Shown: positions 1-8,536 of the stretch, one piece after another
How the letters are laid out: each line of letters begins with the position of its first letter
Numbering within the stretch: the first letter of the stretch is position 1
Made by a program: the position numbers and the translations under genes
DNA from: Enterococcus gallinarum NBRC 100675
Lineage (GTDB): Bacteria; Bacillota; Bacilli; Lactobacillales; Enterococcaceae
Direction: 5' to 3'
Length of the DNA stretch: 64,000 nt
Assembly: GCF_001544275.1 (NCBI RefSeq)
Contig: NZ_BCQE01000011.1
Location: 62,001-126,000 of the forward strand
The notes under the pieces: model-generated
Seen by the model: the letters and a program-made list of their open reading frames with translations, nothing else
What the model was told of the DNA's origin: nothing
Database searches by the model: none

Positions 1-362
1 TGAAATACGGAGATAAGATCCGCGAAAGCGGGCTGAGTCTTCTTGAAGGACCTGGTAATGACCTAGTGGCTGCTTCCGCTCTCGCTTCTGCTGATTGTCA
101 GTTAGTCTTATTTACGACAGGACGAGGAACACCCTTCGGCGCGTTTGTCCCTACGATGAAAATTGCAACAAACCAAGAATTATTCGAGAAGAAACCCCAC
201 TGGATGGATTTCAATGCGGGTCGGTTATTGTATGAACCAATGGAAGACGTTCTCGCTGACTTTATCCAAACAATCGTTGCTGTTGCCAGCGGCATGCACA
301 CCCGTAATGAAGCAAATAATGTTCGAGAAATCGCCATCTTCAAGAATGGTGTTACTTTATAA
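1..362 (+). CDS. uxaA: Altronate dehydratase UxaA, C-terminal part (5' end outside window)
   Basis: Reading frame 3 is open from the first bases and ends at TAA 360-362, so only about 119 C-terminal residues are present. The stretch GNDLVAASALASADCQLVLF followed by TTGRGTPFGAFVPTMKIATN is the conserved C-terminal block of the UxaA/GarD dehydratase family. The enzyme removes water from D-altronate to give 2-keto-3-deoxy-gluconate (KDG) in the cytoplasm, in the galacturonate branch of hexuronate catabolism. uxaC follows after 20 bases on the same strand, supporting one operon. Family assignment is firm; choice of altronate over a related sugar acid rests on the neighbour uxaC. Confidence 0.9.
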   Translation, partial: KYGDKIRESGLSLLEGPGNDLVAASALASADCQLVLFTTGRGTPFGAFVPTMKIATNQELFEKKPHWMDFNAGRLLYEPMEDVLADFIQTIVAVASGMHTRNEANNVREIAIFKNGVTL

Positions 363-382
363 ACGAAGAAAAGAGGAAGCCA

Positions 383-1768
383 ATGTTTTTAAACGACGAT
401 TTTTTATTAACGAATAATTTTGCCAAAGACTTGTTTCATCGCTACGCCAAAACTATGCCTATCATTGACTATCACTGCCACTTAGATCCCCAAGAGATTT
501 ATGACAATCAGCCTTTCCGCACTATCACCGAAGCTTGGCTAGGCGGCGATCACTATAAATGGCGACTGATGCGGGCCTGTGGTGTACCAGAATCTTTGAT
601 CACTGGACCAGCAACCGATTATGATAAATTTGTTGCTTGGTGTCAAACAGTTCCTAAAATTATCGGCAATCCGCTCTATGTCTGGTCCCATTTAGAATTA
701 AAACGTTTCTTTGGTGTCGATCTTTTGATCAATGAAGAAAACGCGCCAGAAATCTGGCAAACCGTCAACCAAAAGCTTCAATCGCAGAGCTTTAGAAGAA
801 GAGAGATCATCGCCACTAGCAATGTGCAAATCATTTGTACCACCGATGATCCGACAGACTCGTTGGCATTTCACCGCAAATTAGCTGACGAAGAAAGCCG
901 CTTTCGGGTATTACCAACCTTCCGTCCTGATAAAGCCTTAAATATCCAACAAAGTGGGTTTAACGACTATATCGATCAATTAGCAACAGTTGTTGGCCAT
1001 AGGATCGATAGCTATGAAGACTTGTTAACAGCACTTGACTGCCGAATTACTTTTTTTCACCAAATGAATTGTCGTTTATCCGATCACGCATTGGATCACT
1101 TACATTTCCTAGAAAACAGCGTGTCTCCTCAAGCTATCTTTGAAAAAGTGAGAAATCAGGAAGTCATTACAGAATCAGAAGCAGCAGTCTATCGCTCTGC
1201 CCTCTTGCTTCATTTATTTGAACAATATCACAACCATGGCTGGACGATGCAACTGCATCTTCATGCTTATAGAAACTGCAACACGAATATGCTCAATCAA
1301 TTGGGACCTGACACAGGTTATGATGGCATCAACGATCAGCCGATCACTAGCCCACTTCAAGCATTACTGGATGCTGCAGAGAGGAAAGAAGCTCTTCCTC
1401 AAACGATTTTGTATTCATTGAATCCAAATGATTATGACGTGCTGGTGGCACTAATGGGCTGTTATCAAAAAGAAAGTAAAAATAAAATACAATTAGGTTC
1501 TGGCTGGTGGTACAACGATACCCGTGCCGGCATGCGTCAGCAATTGACGAAGTTTGCAGATGGTAGCGTATTAGCAAATTTTGTTGGTATGCTGACTGAT
1601 TCCCGTAGTTTTCTTTCGTATACCAGACATGAATATTTCCGAAGAGTTTTTTGTGAATGGTTGGGAGAACTCATTCTTCGCGGCGAAGCACCAAGTGATA
1701 CCAGACAGTTAAAAGAATTTGTTGAAGGTATCTGTTACCAAAATGCAGCGGATTATTTTGATTTTTAG
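383..1768 (+). CDS. uxaC: Uronate (glucuronate/galacturonate) isomerase UxaC
   Basis: A 461-residue protein of normal length for UxaC, an amidohydrolase-superfamily enzyme that isomerises D-glucuronate to D-fructuronate and D-galacturonate to D-tagaturonate. The N-terminal DYHCHLDPQEI (about residues 27-37) carries the metal-binding HxH; MQLHLHAYRNCNTN near residue 287 and GSGWWYNDT near 370 are family blocks. The middle block usually reads close to MQLHIGAxRNNN, so the HLHA version is somewhat divergent. The start has a good AGAGGA ribosome site at 372-377. It sits 20 bases after uxaA; its products need a reductase (uxaB/uxuB) that is not in this window and presumably lies upstream. Confidence 0.95.
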   Translation: MFLNDDFLLTNNFAKDLFHRYAKTMPIIDYHCHLDPQEIYDNQPFRTITEAWLGGDHYKWRLMRACGVPESLITGPATDYDKFVAWCQTVPKIIGNPLYVWSHLELKRFFGVDLLINEENAPEIWQTVNQKLQSQSFRRREIIATSNVQIICTTDDPTDSLAFHRKLADEESRFRVLPTFRPDKALNIQQSGFNDYIDQLATVVGHRIDSYEDLLTALDCRITFFHQMNCRLSDHALDHLHFLENSVSPQAIFEKVRNQEVITESEAAVYRSALLLHLFEQYHNHGWTMQLHLHAYRNCNTNMLNQLGPDTGYDGINDQPITSPLQALLDAAERKEALPQTILYSLNPNDYDVLVALMGCYQKESKNKIQLGSGWWYNDTRAGMRQQLTKFADGSVLANFVGMLTDSRSFLSYTRHEYFRRVFCEWLGELILRGEAPSDTRQLKEFVEGICYQNAADYFDF

Positions 1769-1774
1769 AGGTGG

Positions 1775-2452
1775 ATGATGGTTAAACTAATTATTGTCGG
1801 TGATTCAACTGCTGCAACTAAAATGACTGACAAGTGTCCGGAAACTGGCTGGGGAGAAAAAATACCAACCTTCCTCTCCCCAGAGGTTACGGTCATTCAT
1901 TTAGCAATGAATGGACGTTCAACGAAAAGTTTCATTCAAGAAAAGCGTCTCTTGCACGCAGAACAACTACTTGCATCCGGAGACTATTTCTTGATTCAGT
2001 TTGGGCATAACGATCAGAAAACAGATCCTGAACGAGGAACGACGTGAAACGAATATCAAGAAAATTTAGCACAGTTTGTTGCTGTTGCACAAAAAAAGAA
2101 AGCAAATCCAGTCTTACTGACTTCTATCACTCGCTTGAAGTTCCATCAGAATAATGACTTGGATCCCCTAGCCGTGGAACCTTATCCAGAAGCTATGAGA
2201 GATTTTGTTGCTACCTTTGAGATTCCTTGTCTGGATATATTCACGATGACACAAAACTATTTTTCCACATTTGCACCTGGGAAAGCTCGCCAGTATTTTT
2301 TTCATCTTTCAAAAAACGAACATCCGAATTATCCCAAAGCTATCAGTGACAATACTCACTTGAATGATCAAGGGGCTTTAATTGTCGCTCGCTTGATTTG
2401 TCAAGCAATCAAAGAATCAAATCTTGCTCTCAGCAGTGAGATACTGCTGTAA
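1775..2452 (+). pseudogene. CE12-type SGNH (rhamnogalacturonan) acetylesterase broken by an in-frame TGA
   Basis: The first part (1775-2047, 90 residues) opens with IIVGDSTAATKM, the SGNH block I with the catalytic Ser, and contains FGHNDQK (block III). It stops at TGA 2045-2047 (after ERGTT). The same frame continues at once with NEYQENLAQF and runs to TAA at 2452, containing DNTHLNDQGA, the block V Asp/His. Full length would be about 225 residues, normal for carbohydrate esterase family 12. The N-terminal piece lacks the catalytic Asp-His pair and the C-terminal piece lacks the Ser, so neither alone should work. The change looks like one substitution (perhaps TGG to TGA). No signal peptide is visible, so it would have deacetylated imported oligosaccharides. 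It is 6 bases after uxaC. Confidence 0.82.
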
Positions 2453-2483
2453 GTTGACCAGAATCCTCTCTTTGCCAATCAGC

Positions 2484-2527
2484 AACAAGCAACGTGTTTC
2501 CAAAGGGAGAAAAACACGTTGCTTGTT
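2484..2527. terminator. Strong hairpin between convergent genes
   Basis: A perfect 16-bp inverted repeat (arms 2484-2499 and 2512-2527, loop 12 nt) lies just after the acetylesterase pseudogene on the plus strand and beyond the end of the WxL gene on the minus strand. It is AT-rich at the base and probably ends transcription from both sides. The T-run after it is weak. Confidence 0.7.
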
Positions 2528-2630
2528 TATTTCAGCTATATGAATGTCGCAGCCTAGTGAAATAAGGGCTTGTTTCTTACTTTATTTTATTATGAAAAAA
2601 GGTTGGACTTTACGGATAGAAAAAATTTTT

Positions 2631-4712
2631 TTACTGAGGCGCATCTTCAAGCGTCCAGACAAGCGAGCCGCTGTACTCTCCCACATGATCTGTCGGTCGT
2701 AATAATAGCTTCAAACGATTCTCAGCTAATGTGGCAGATCCGCTGCCTTCCCAGACCGACTGCTCTTGGTCAGATAAGAGGATGTCCCCTGTTTTATCAA
2801 CAAAAATCAGTGCATCTCGCAACTCTTGTTGCTGGCTGTTTTTAAGCGGCGTTTCGATTTTTACTTTCACTGTCCATTTACTTTTTTCTAATCGGCTATT
2901 GTCTTCCACTTTGATTGGCTGACTTTCAGCAAAAAGATACTGATTAAAAGCTGGAATAGGGTGTGTTCCAAAAGATAAGACTGGCGGCACTTGCTGCCTT
3001 GGTCCTGACTCAGGAACAAACACGCGGGTTTCTGCTGCTGATTGATCGCCCTCTTTATTCTCTAGATATAATTTTACCTCTTTGTTAAGCCATTCTTCTG
3101 GTACTTTGAAAACGACCGAGTCTTCCGTTTGTGTATTTCCCAAGTCATAGTTACTTAACACTTGTTTTTTCTCTCCGTATTGAGCAACAACTTGGACGCT
3201 TTGATGGCTGTCATGGGAAAAGTCATAAGATAACTTGACCTCTTTAGAAAAGCGAGAAATCACGATTTTTTGTTGTCGATCTTTTAATGTAAAGAGCAGT
3301 GGTATACCTTTTTTATAGTGATGGAACACTTCTTGTGTACCTGGCATGACAATGATGTGGTCTTTTTCTTCTCGGATCGGATAGTAACCAGTGATGGTGG
3401 GATAGAACGAAGATAAGTCAACAGAATGGGTGATCAGCCCTTTGATTTTCCCCGGATCTAAGAGTGGTTGATTGTTTTCATCAACGAAATTGATCTTCAC
3501 TTCGTTATAGTAGTAAATGGATGCAGAAAGTCTTCCAATTAACTGTTCCCCAGCGCCAGTATCTTCATAAAGAATTGGTTGGAGTTGAAAACAATCATTA
3601 TCGATCAGCGCTTGATCGACCGGTCGTTCAGCACTTCCTACAAAGGTGTGGTGAATGGTAAATTGATAACTATTGTCGTAAAAGGCCCGTTTTTTTAGTG
3701 TAGAAGCTTTTGCATGAACAAGTAAATTCCCCTCATCATCGATGGTCTGGTCAAACCAATTTGTTCGATCCGTTCCAGAAAAATCTTTGACCTCGATTCC
3801 TTTTAATTGAAACTGATTTTGATCTGGATTTTCGATTCTATAAGATAAAGTTGTTCGAGAATTGTTTGTTTCAGTGTAAGGAACTGTTTGTTGGAAACGA
3901 GTGATCACTTCATTGTTTTCGATGTTCTGAGTGGCTAATGTTTGTGGATAGGCATAAGGAAATTCAACTGCTGGGAAAAAAACGGATAAATATTGTAGTT
4001 CAGACTTAAATGTAGCACCAGGTCTCGTATCATTGTTTTTGACAGTAAACTGAAATTTTGAGATAGGTTTTGTTGTGATTGCTAGTTTGCAAGCATCATT
4101 CGCCCAATTGTCCGCGTCTCCTTTTCCTTTTAGAGTCAATATTCCTTGATTATCTTCACTGTATGTGATAGTGGAATTGGGGGTGGCAAAAATATGTTCT
4201 ACAACAGTAGCTGCCTGATGAATACGAATGTCTTTCCATTTATTTAATCCCATCTCATTAAACGTCGTTCTTAATGTAACAGGTTCCAGCTTTTCGTTCA
4301 AAAATTCATAAGTAATTTCTGCAATTCCACTTGGCCATATTTGTAATCTTAAAAAGTCTTTATCCGTAAGTAATATATCAGTTCCCGAAGGCTCCAACAT
4401 CTTCACTATTACTCTAACGTTTATCATATGACCTTGATAATAACCAACATTCTTTATCAGGGCAGAACTTTCTTTTACGGAATCAACACCGGTGATTATT
4501 CTTTCATTAGTTACGACTCCAGATAATTTGTCGATAGTCGTAGTATCCCCTTTTCTCATAATAAAGGCATTATCTGCAGGAATCTTCTCGGTTAAAGCGT
4601 TTCGGTAATAAGAGGAATCTGTGATCGAGCCCTCCGTTTGGGCAGCTGCCTTTTGGGTACTAACAAAGACACTACAAACAAATAGCATTGCTACTAGAAA
4701 CCATTTTTTCAT
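2631..4712 (-). CDS. Secreted surface protein with MucBP-like and C-terminal WxL domain
   Basis: A 693-residue protein with a Sec signal peptide (MKKWFLVAMLFVCSVFVS, then AAAQ as likely cleavage site). Residues about 20-415 look like beta-rich extracellular repeats that I cannot place in a family. Around 425-490 the run KINFVDENNQPLLDPGKIKG to VMPGTQEVFHHYKKG resembles a MucBP module. The last 110 residues (from about KSKWTVKVKIE to SGSLVWTLEDAPQ) match the WxL cell-wall-binding domain, with both WxL motifs (WTV, WTL) and the typical ending. WxL proteins attach non-covalently to peptidoglycan. The usual DUF916/LPXTG partners of WxL clusters are absent nearby. Strong AGGAGG site before ATG 4712. 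Its place inside the uronate locus suggests a role in plant polysaccharide or mucin contact, which is inference. Confidence 0.8.
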   Translation of the reverse strand: MKKWFLVAMLFVCSVFVSTQKAAAQTEGSITDSSYYRNALTEKIPADNAFIMRKGDTTTIDKLSGVVTNERIITGVDSVKESSALIKNVGYYQGHMINVRVIVKMLEPSGTDILLTDKDFLRLQIWPSGIAEITYEFLNEKLEPVTLRTTFNEMGLNKWKDIRIHQAATVVEHIFATPNSTITYSEDNQGILTLKGKGDADNWANDACKLAITTKPISKFQFTVKNNDTRPGATFKSELQYLSVFFPAVEFPYAYPQTLATQNIENNEVITRFQQTVPYTETNNSRTTLSYRIENPDQNQFQLKGIEVKDFSGTDRTNWFDQTIDDEGNLLVHAKASTLKKRAFYDNSYQFTIHHTFVGSAERPVDQALIDNDCFQLQPILYEDTGAGEQLIGRLSASIYYYNEVKINFVDENNQPLLDPGKIKGLITHSVDLSSFYPTITGYYPIREEKDHIIVMPGTQEVFHHYKKGIPLLFTLKDRQQKIVISRFSKEVKLSYDFSHDSHQSVQVVAQYGEKKQVLSNYDLGNTQTEDSVVFKVPEEWLNKEVKLYLENKEGDQSAAETRVFVPESGPRQQVPPVLSFGTHPIPAFNQYLFAESQPIKVEDNSRLEKSKWTVKVKIETPLKNSQQQELRDALIFVDKTGDILLSDQEQSVWEGSGSATLAENRLKLLLRPTDHVGEYSGSLVWTLEDAPQ

Positions 4713-4739
4713 CTTAATCCTCCTAATCTAACTTGTTAT

Positions 4740-4773
4740 TTCTATCAATTGATTTAGTGGTAAATCGATAGAA
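4740..4773 (-). promoter_or_regulatory. Hairpin in the 5' leader of the WxL gene
   Basis: TTCTATC (4740-4746) pairs with GATAGAA (4767-4773) and GATTTA (4751-4756) with TAAATC (4761-4766), giving a two-part stem with a GTGG loop and an AATT bulge. It lies 28 bases upstream of the start codon, before the ribosome site. It could be an operator or an mRNA-stabilising stem; no T-run follows, so it is not a classical terminator. Confidence 0.4.
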
Positions 4774-4996
4774 TCCCTAATTTATTTACTCATATCCGCT
4801 GACAATTGGATAGTCTAAAAAATTTATCAAATAAAGAAAAAAATTAGAGCAGATCTGCGAGGAAAAATCATTGAATTTTTTAGTAAGAGACTAATCTCTT
4901 CTTCTTGATAGGACTTGGCTAGAACCACGATCCGCCTTCTCAGAGAAAAGGTTCTTCCATTCATCTTATTTATCGAAAAATTCGCCAAAGAAAACC

Positions 4997-5040
4997 CCTA
5001 CTCTTCGCGCAGAATCCATTGAGAATGTGCGGAGAATAGG
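4997..5040. terminator. Terminator after kduD
   Basis: Arms 4997-5011 and 5026-5040 pair over 15 positions with one mismatch and two G-U pairs. A T6 run follows on the plus strand and a TTTTCTTT stretch on the minus strand, so it can end the kdg/kdu operon arriving from the right. The rest of the 382-base gap 4713-5094 contains the WxL leader and promoter area and no further gene that I can support. Confidence 0.7.
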
Positions 5041-5094
5041 AGCTTTTTTGATTGTTAAGTTCGCCTGTTTTAGAAATCAGGAACTTTGCGATGT

Positions 5095-5901
5095 TTATTC
5101 AGGTTGTTTGCCAATATAAGCCAAGATACCACCGTCCACATATAAAACGTGGCCGTTGACGAAATTAGAAGCATCAGAAGCCAAGAAGACAGCAGGACCG
5201 GCTAAGTCTACTGGTTCTCCCCAACGCGCTGCTGGCGTTTTTGCCACAATGAACTGATCAAAGGGATGACGAGATCCGTCTGGTTGGATCTCTCTTAATG
5301 GTGCAGTTTGTGGTGTCGCGATATAACCAGGGCCAATGCCGTTACACTGAATGTTTGCTTCACCAAACTCGGCACAAATGTTTTTGGTTAACATTTTAAG
5401 GCCGCCTTTAGCAGCTGCATAACCCGCCACGGTTTCGCGGCCAAGTTCACTCATCATAGAACAAATATTGATAATTTTGCCATGTCCTTTTTTGATCATG
5501 GAAGGCAAAACAGCTTTAGAAACGATGAATGGCGCATTCAAATCAACATCAACTACCTGACGGAAATCAGCGGCTGACATCTCCAACATTGGAATCCGTT
5601 TGATGATCCCTGCATTGTTGACTAAAATATCAATGACACCTACTTCTTCCTCTATGGTTTTGACCATTTCATTGACTGCTGCTTCATCGGTGACATCACA
5701 GACATAGCCATGGGCTTTGATGCCGGCTGCTTGATAATTTTTTAAGCCTTCATCGACTGACTCTTGTGTTAAATTATTAAAGACGATCGTTGCACCAGCT
5801 GCTGCCAAAGATTGGGCAATCGTAAAGCCGATCCCATAAACTGCGCCGGTAACTAATGCAATCTTGCCATCTAAACGAAAGTGATCCATTGAAAAATCCA
5901 T
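5095..5901 (-). CDS. kduD: 2-dehydro-3-deoxy-D-gluconate 5-dehydrogenase KduD (SDR family)
   Basis: A 268-residue short-chain dehydrogenase: NAD-binding TGAVYGIG near residue 18, NNAG near 95, catalytic Ser in NICSMMSE and YAAAK as the Tyr-x-x-x-Lys pair. KduD reduces the diketo sugar acid made by KduI to KDG in the breakdown of unsaturated uronates from pectin or glycosaminoglycans. The open frame allows starts at 5907 and 5901; the second ATG has AGAAGG at the right distance and is preferred. It is the last gene of the operon, 20 bases after kduI, and its neighbours kduI, kdgK and kdgA fix the substrate better than the SDR sequence alone. Confidence 0.92.
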   Translation of the reverse strand: MDFSMDHFRLDGKIALVTGAVYGIGFTIAQSLAAAGATIVFNNLTQESVDEGLKNYQAAGIKAHGYVCDVTDEAAVNEMVKTIEEEVGVIDILVNNAGIIKRIPMLEMSAADFRQVVDVDLNAPFIVSKAVLPSMIKKGHGKIINICSMMSELGRETVAGYAAAKGGLKMLTKNICAEFGEANIQCNGIGPGYIATPQTAPLREIQPDGSRHPFDQFIVAKTPAARWGEPVDLAGPAVFLASDASNFVNGHVLYVDGGILAYIGKQPE

Positions 5902-5921
5902 CTTCATCCTTCTTTCTTTTA

Positions 5922-6764
5922 TTATTTCAACTCATCCATGGGAACCATGTCCATATCTGTGTATGTGATGTTCTCCCCGCACATTGCCCAAATAAAGGAA
6001 TAGTTGCTTGTTCCGACTCCAGAATGGATCGACCAACTTGGGGAAATGACTGCTTGCTCTTCTGCGACTACTAAATGTTTGGTTTCATCTGGTTTACCCA
6101 TCATATGGAAAACTTTTGTGTCCTCATTGGCGAAATCAAAATAAACATAGGCTTCCATACGGCGTTCATGGGTATGACAAGGCATCGTATTCCAAGCGCT
6201 ACCTGGTTCTAGGATCGTATACCCCATCTGCAGCTGACAGCTTTCACACACATTCGGATGAATATACTGATAAATCTTCCGTTCATTCAGCGTCAAACCT
6301 TCACCTGTTTCCATTGGTTTGACTTGATCGATACTGATTTTTACATTCGGGTATTTATGATGTGCCGGTACACTGGATACATAGAATTTCGCCGGATCAT
6401 TTGGATCTTTTGAAGAAAAGACTACATGTTTCGTTTCTTTTCCGATATAGTATCCGTCTTGCTTTTTCATGTCTTCTTTGGTGCCGTCAATCTCAATGGT
6501 TCCTGCGCCACCAATATTGATCACACCTAGTTCACGGCGTTCCAAAAAGTACTCTACACCTAACTCTTTGCTCAATTGAACCTCTAATGGTTGATCCGTA
6601 GGCGTTACTCCGCCAAAAATCATGCGATCATTATGGGTATAAGTCAACTGGATCGTTCCGGGTACAAAAATTTTCTCTACCAAAAATTCATTGCGTAATT
6701 GTTCGGTACTATAGTGTCGAATATCTTCTGGGCTGTGTGTATAACGGGTTTCCATTTCTTGCAT
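5922..6764 (-). CDS. kduI: 5-keto-4-deoxyuronate isomerase KduI
   Basis: A 280-residue protein of exactly the usual KduI size. KduI converts 4-deoxy-L-threo-5-hexosulose uronate to 3-deoxy-D-glycero-2,5-hexodiulosonate. The cupin metal site is seen in TMPCHTHERRMEAYVYFDF near residues 193-211, and the N-terminal MQEMETRYTHSPEDIRHYST is a family hallmark. A strong AGGAGG ribosome site, overlapping the kdgK stop region, precedes ATG 6764. Presence of kduI shows that the cell handles unsaturated uronates released by lyases, beyond simple galacturonate. No polysaccharide lyase or unsaturated glucuronyl hydrolase gene is in the window. Confidence 0.95.
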   Translation of the reverse strand: MQEMETRYTHSPEDIRHYSTEQLRNEFLVEKIFVPGTIQLTYTHNDRMIFGGVTPTDQPLEVQLSKELGVEYFLERRELGVINIGGAGTIEIDGTKEDMKKQDGYYIGKETKHVVFSSKDPNDPAKFYVSSVPAHHKYPNVKISIDQVKPMETGEGLTLNERKIYQYIHPNVCESCQLQMGYTILEPGSAWNTMPCHTHERRMEAYVYFDFANEDTKVFHMMGKPDETKHLVVAEEQAVISPSWSIHSGVGTSNYSFIWAMCGENITYTDMDMVPMDELK

Positions 6765-6775
6765 GCTGGTTCCTC

Positions 6776-7777
6776 CTAGCGAATGATTTTTCCAGATCCG
6801 GATGCTAAAAATTCAGCTACTTCCGCTTCTGTAAATTGATTACAATCTCCATGAATCGTGTGCTTTAATGCAGATGCTGCGGTAGCAAAGTCAATGGTTT
6901 CCTGAGAAGAATACCCACTTAGAATGCCATGCAGGACGCCTGCACAAAAAGCATCCCCTCCTCCTACTCGATCAACAATAGGATCGATACGGTGTTCTTG
7001 AGAAGCTGTATAATGGCCGTTATGCCAAAGAGTGCCCATCAATATATTGGCACTGGCGGAAAGCACTTCTCGTTTTGTCGAATAGAACAGTTCAATATTC
7101 GGATAACGTTGGTTCATTTGTTGGTAATAATACAGCAACTCATTTCCTTGACCTGTATAGGCTGGAATCTCCATAAAAACTTGTGCATCCAACTTGCCCG
7201 CCGAGCAATAATCGACCAAAGGAAGTATTTCCTTTAGAAAGGCGGCGGCTTCATTTGTCGTCCACAGTTTGCCACGATAATTGATATCGAAACTGATTTT
7301 GCAACCTGCTTTTTTCGCACGCTTAACAAGTGAAAGGGTTAAATCCCGCCACGTCTCGGATAACGCTGGTGTAATGCCGGATACATGGAAAAGTGTGACA
7401 TCTTTAAAGATCGCTTCTGACCATTCATTGGTCTTGATTTCCGCAAAACTTGACCCTGCACGGTCATAAATGACTTTTGCCGCACGTTCTCCTACTCCAG
7501 ATTCCATATAGTAAGTACCAAGCCGGGGACCACCGCTTAGAAGCAGACTGCAATCCACTCCGTAATTGCGTAAATGATGGATAACAGCTTTTCCGAGATC
7601 ATTTGCCGGGACTTTACTTGCAAAGGAGACGTCGTGCCCATAGTTAGCTAAAGAGATAGCAACATTTGCTTCACCACCGCCATAGTGTGCGGCAAAACGC
7701 CCACTTTGCTCCAAGCGTACACCAGAACTAGTCGATAAGCGCAACATAATCTCGCCTAAGGTAATAATTCTAGCCAT
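6776..7777 (-). CDS. kdgK: 2-keto-3-deoxygluconate kinase KdgK (PfkB family)
   Basis: A PfkB-family sugar kinase of 333 residues: MARIITLGEIMLRL at the N-terminus, GGGEANVAISLANYG (substrate/PfkB signature 1) and VDRVGGGDAFCAGVLHG near residue 275 (signature 2, catalytic Asp in GGGDAF). It phosphorylates KDG to KDPG. The longest frame starts at 7798 and would overlap kdgA by 20 bases; ATG 7777, one base after the kdgA stop and preceded by GAGGT, fits family N-termini and is chosen. It is third-last in the operon kdgA-kdgK-kduI-kduD. Confidence 0.93.
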   Translation of the reverse strand: MARIITLGEIMLRLSTSSGVRLEQSGRFAAHYGGGEANVAISLANYGHDVSFASKVPANDLGKAVIHHLRNYGVDCSLLLSGGPRLGTYYMESGVGERAAKVIYDRAGSSFAEIKTNEWSEAIFKDVTLFHVSGITPALSETWRDLTLSLVKRAKKAGCKISFDINYRGKLWTTNEAAAFLKEILPLVDYCSAGKLDAQVFMEIPAYTGQGNELLYYYQQMNQRYPNIELFYSTKREVLSASANILMGTLWHNGHYTASQEHRIDPIVDRVGGGDAFCAGVLHGILSGYSSQETIDFATAASALKHTIHGDCNQFTEAEVAEFLASGSGKIIR

Positions 7778-7778
7778 C

Positions 7779-8426
7779 TCAGTTACCTCGAATGTCATTT
7801 AACTTGGCCACATATTGTGAAGCAACCGCTGTCACTTTCTCGAAATCACCACTAGCAGCTGGCGCTAATAAATTACCACCGACACCAACAGCGACCACTC
7901 CGGCATTGAACCACTCAGACATATTTTCCAAGCTGACTCCGCCAGTAGGCATAATATTCAATTGGGGCAATGGTGCTTTGAAAGCGGAAATGATACTAGG
8001 ACCATAGGCACTTCCTGGAAACAGCTTGATGATGTCTGCGCCTGATTTCAAGGCTTCTTTCATTTCAGTGATCGTCATACAGCCTGGCAAATAAGGCACT
8101 TGATACAAATTACAAATCTCAGCTGTTTCGCGATCAAATGTCGGGCTGACGATATACTCTGCGCCAGCCATGATCGCTAAGCGGGCAGTCACTGCGTCAA
8201 GTACCGTGCCAGCTCCTATGATCACTTCTTGGTCCTCTTGATAGTCATTGGCTAACTCTGCAATCACTTCAGCAGCTTGCGGAACCGTGAAGGTCAATTC
8301 AATTCCTTTAATACCGCCTCGGACGATGGCACGGCTAGCTTCCAGCGCTTCTTGACTTGTAGTGCCTCGAACCACTGCAACGATTCCACAGGCTTTTAAT
8401 TTTGATAATCGCTCTACTTTTTTCAT
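7779..8426 (-). CDS. kdgA: KDPG/KHG aldolase KdgA (Eda type)
   Basis: A 215-residue class I aldolase that splits KDPG to pyruvate and glyceraldehyde-3-phosphate, the last step of the pathway. GIELTF carries the catalytic Glu region, GAGTVLDA is the phosphate/barrel motif, YIVSPTFD and ADIIKLFPGSAYGP supply the Schiff-base Lys. GGAGGGG precedes ATG 8426. It is the first gene of the minus-strand operon; the promoter and a palindrome lie immediately upstream (8441-8518). Confidence 0.94.
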   Translation of the reverse strand: MKKVERLSKLKACGIVAVVRGTTSQEALEASRAIVRGGIKGIELTFTVPQAAEVIAELANDYQEDQEVIIGAGTVLDAVTARLAIMAGAEYIVSPTFDRETAEICNLYQVPYLPGCMTITEMKEALKSGADIIKLFPGSAYGPSIISAFKAPLPQLNIMPTGGVSLENMSEWFNAGVVAVGVGGNLLAPAASGDFEKVTAVASQYVAKLNDIRGN

Positions 8427-8440
8427 AAACCCCTCCGTTC

Positions 8441-8463
8441 TTAATTTCCTATTTGGAAATTAA
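8441..8463 (-). promoter_or_regulatory. Palindromic operator candidate in kdgA leader
   Basis: TTAATTTCC (8441-8449) and GGAAATTAA (8455-8463) form a perfect 9-bp inverted repeat with a 5-base centre. It lies between the kdgA -10 box and the ribosome site, a repression position. The IclR-type regulator encoded directly upstream is the obvious candidate ligand, by inference. Confidence 0.6.
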
Positions 8464-8490
8464 GTTTTATTATAAAGAAATCTTATCTTT

Positions 8491-8518
8491 ATTATACCTG
8501 CTCTTTTTTCTTTTGCAA
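8491..8518 (-). promoter_or_regulatory. kdgA operon promoter
   Basis: On the minus strand TTGCAA (8518-8513), 16 bases, TATAAT (8496-8491). Transcription would start near 8484 and pass through the palindrome at 8441-8463. Confidence 0.6.
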
Positions 8519-8536
8519 GGGGTTTCCAAAAGTATT

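Noticed and set aside
2045-2047. TGA as a selenocysteine codon in the acetylesterase
   Set aside because: No selenocysteine insertion hairpin is evident just downstream, and SGNH esterases are not selenoproteins; nonsense mutation is simpler.
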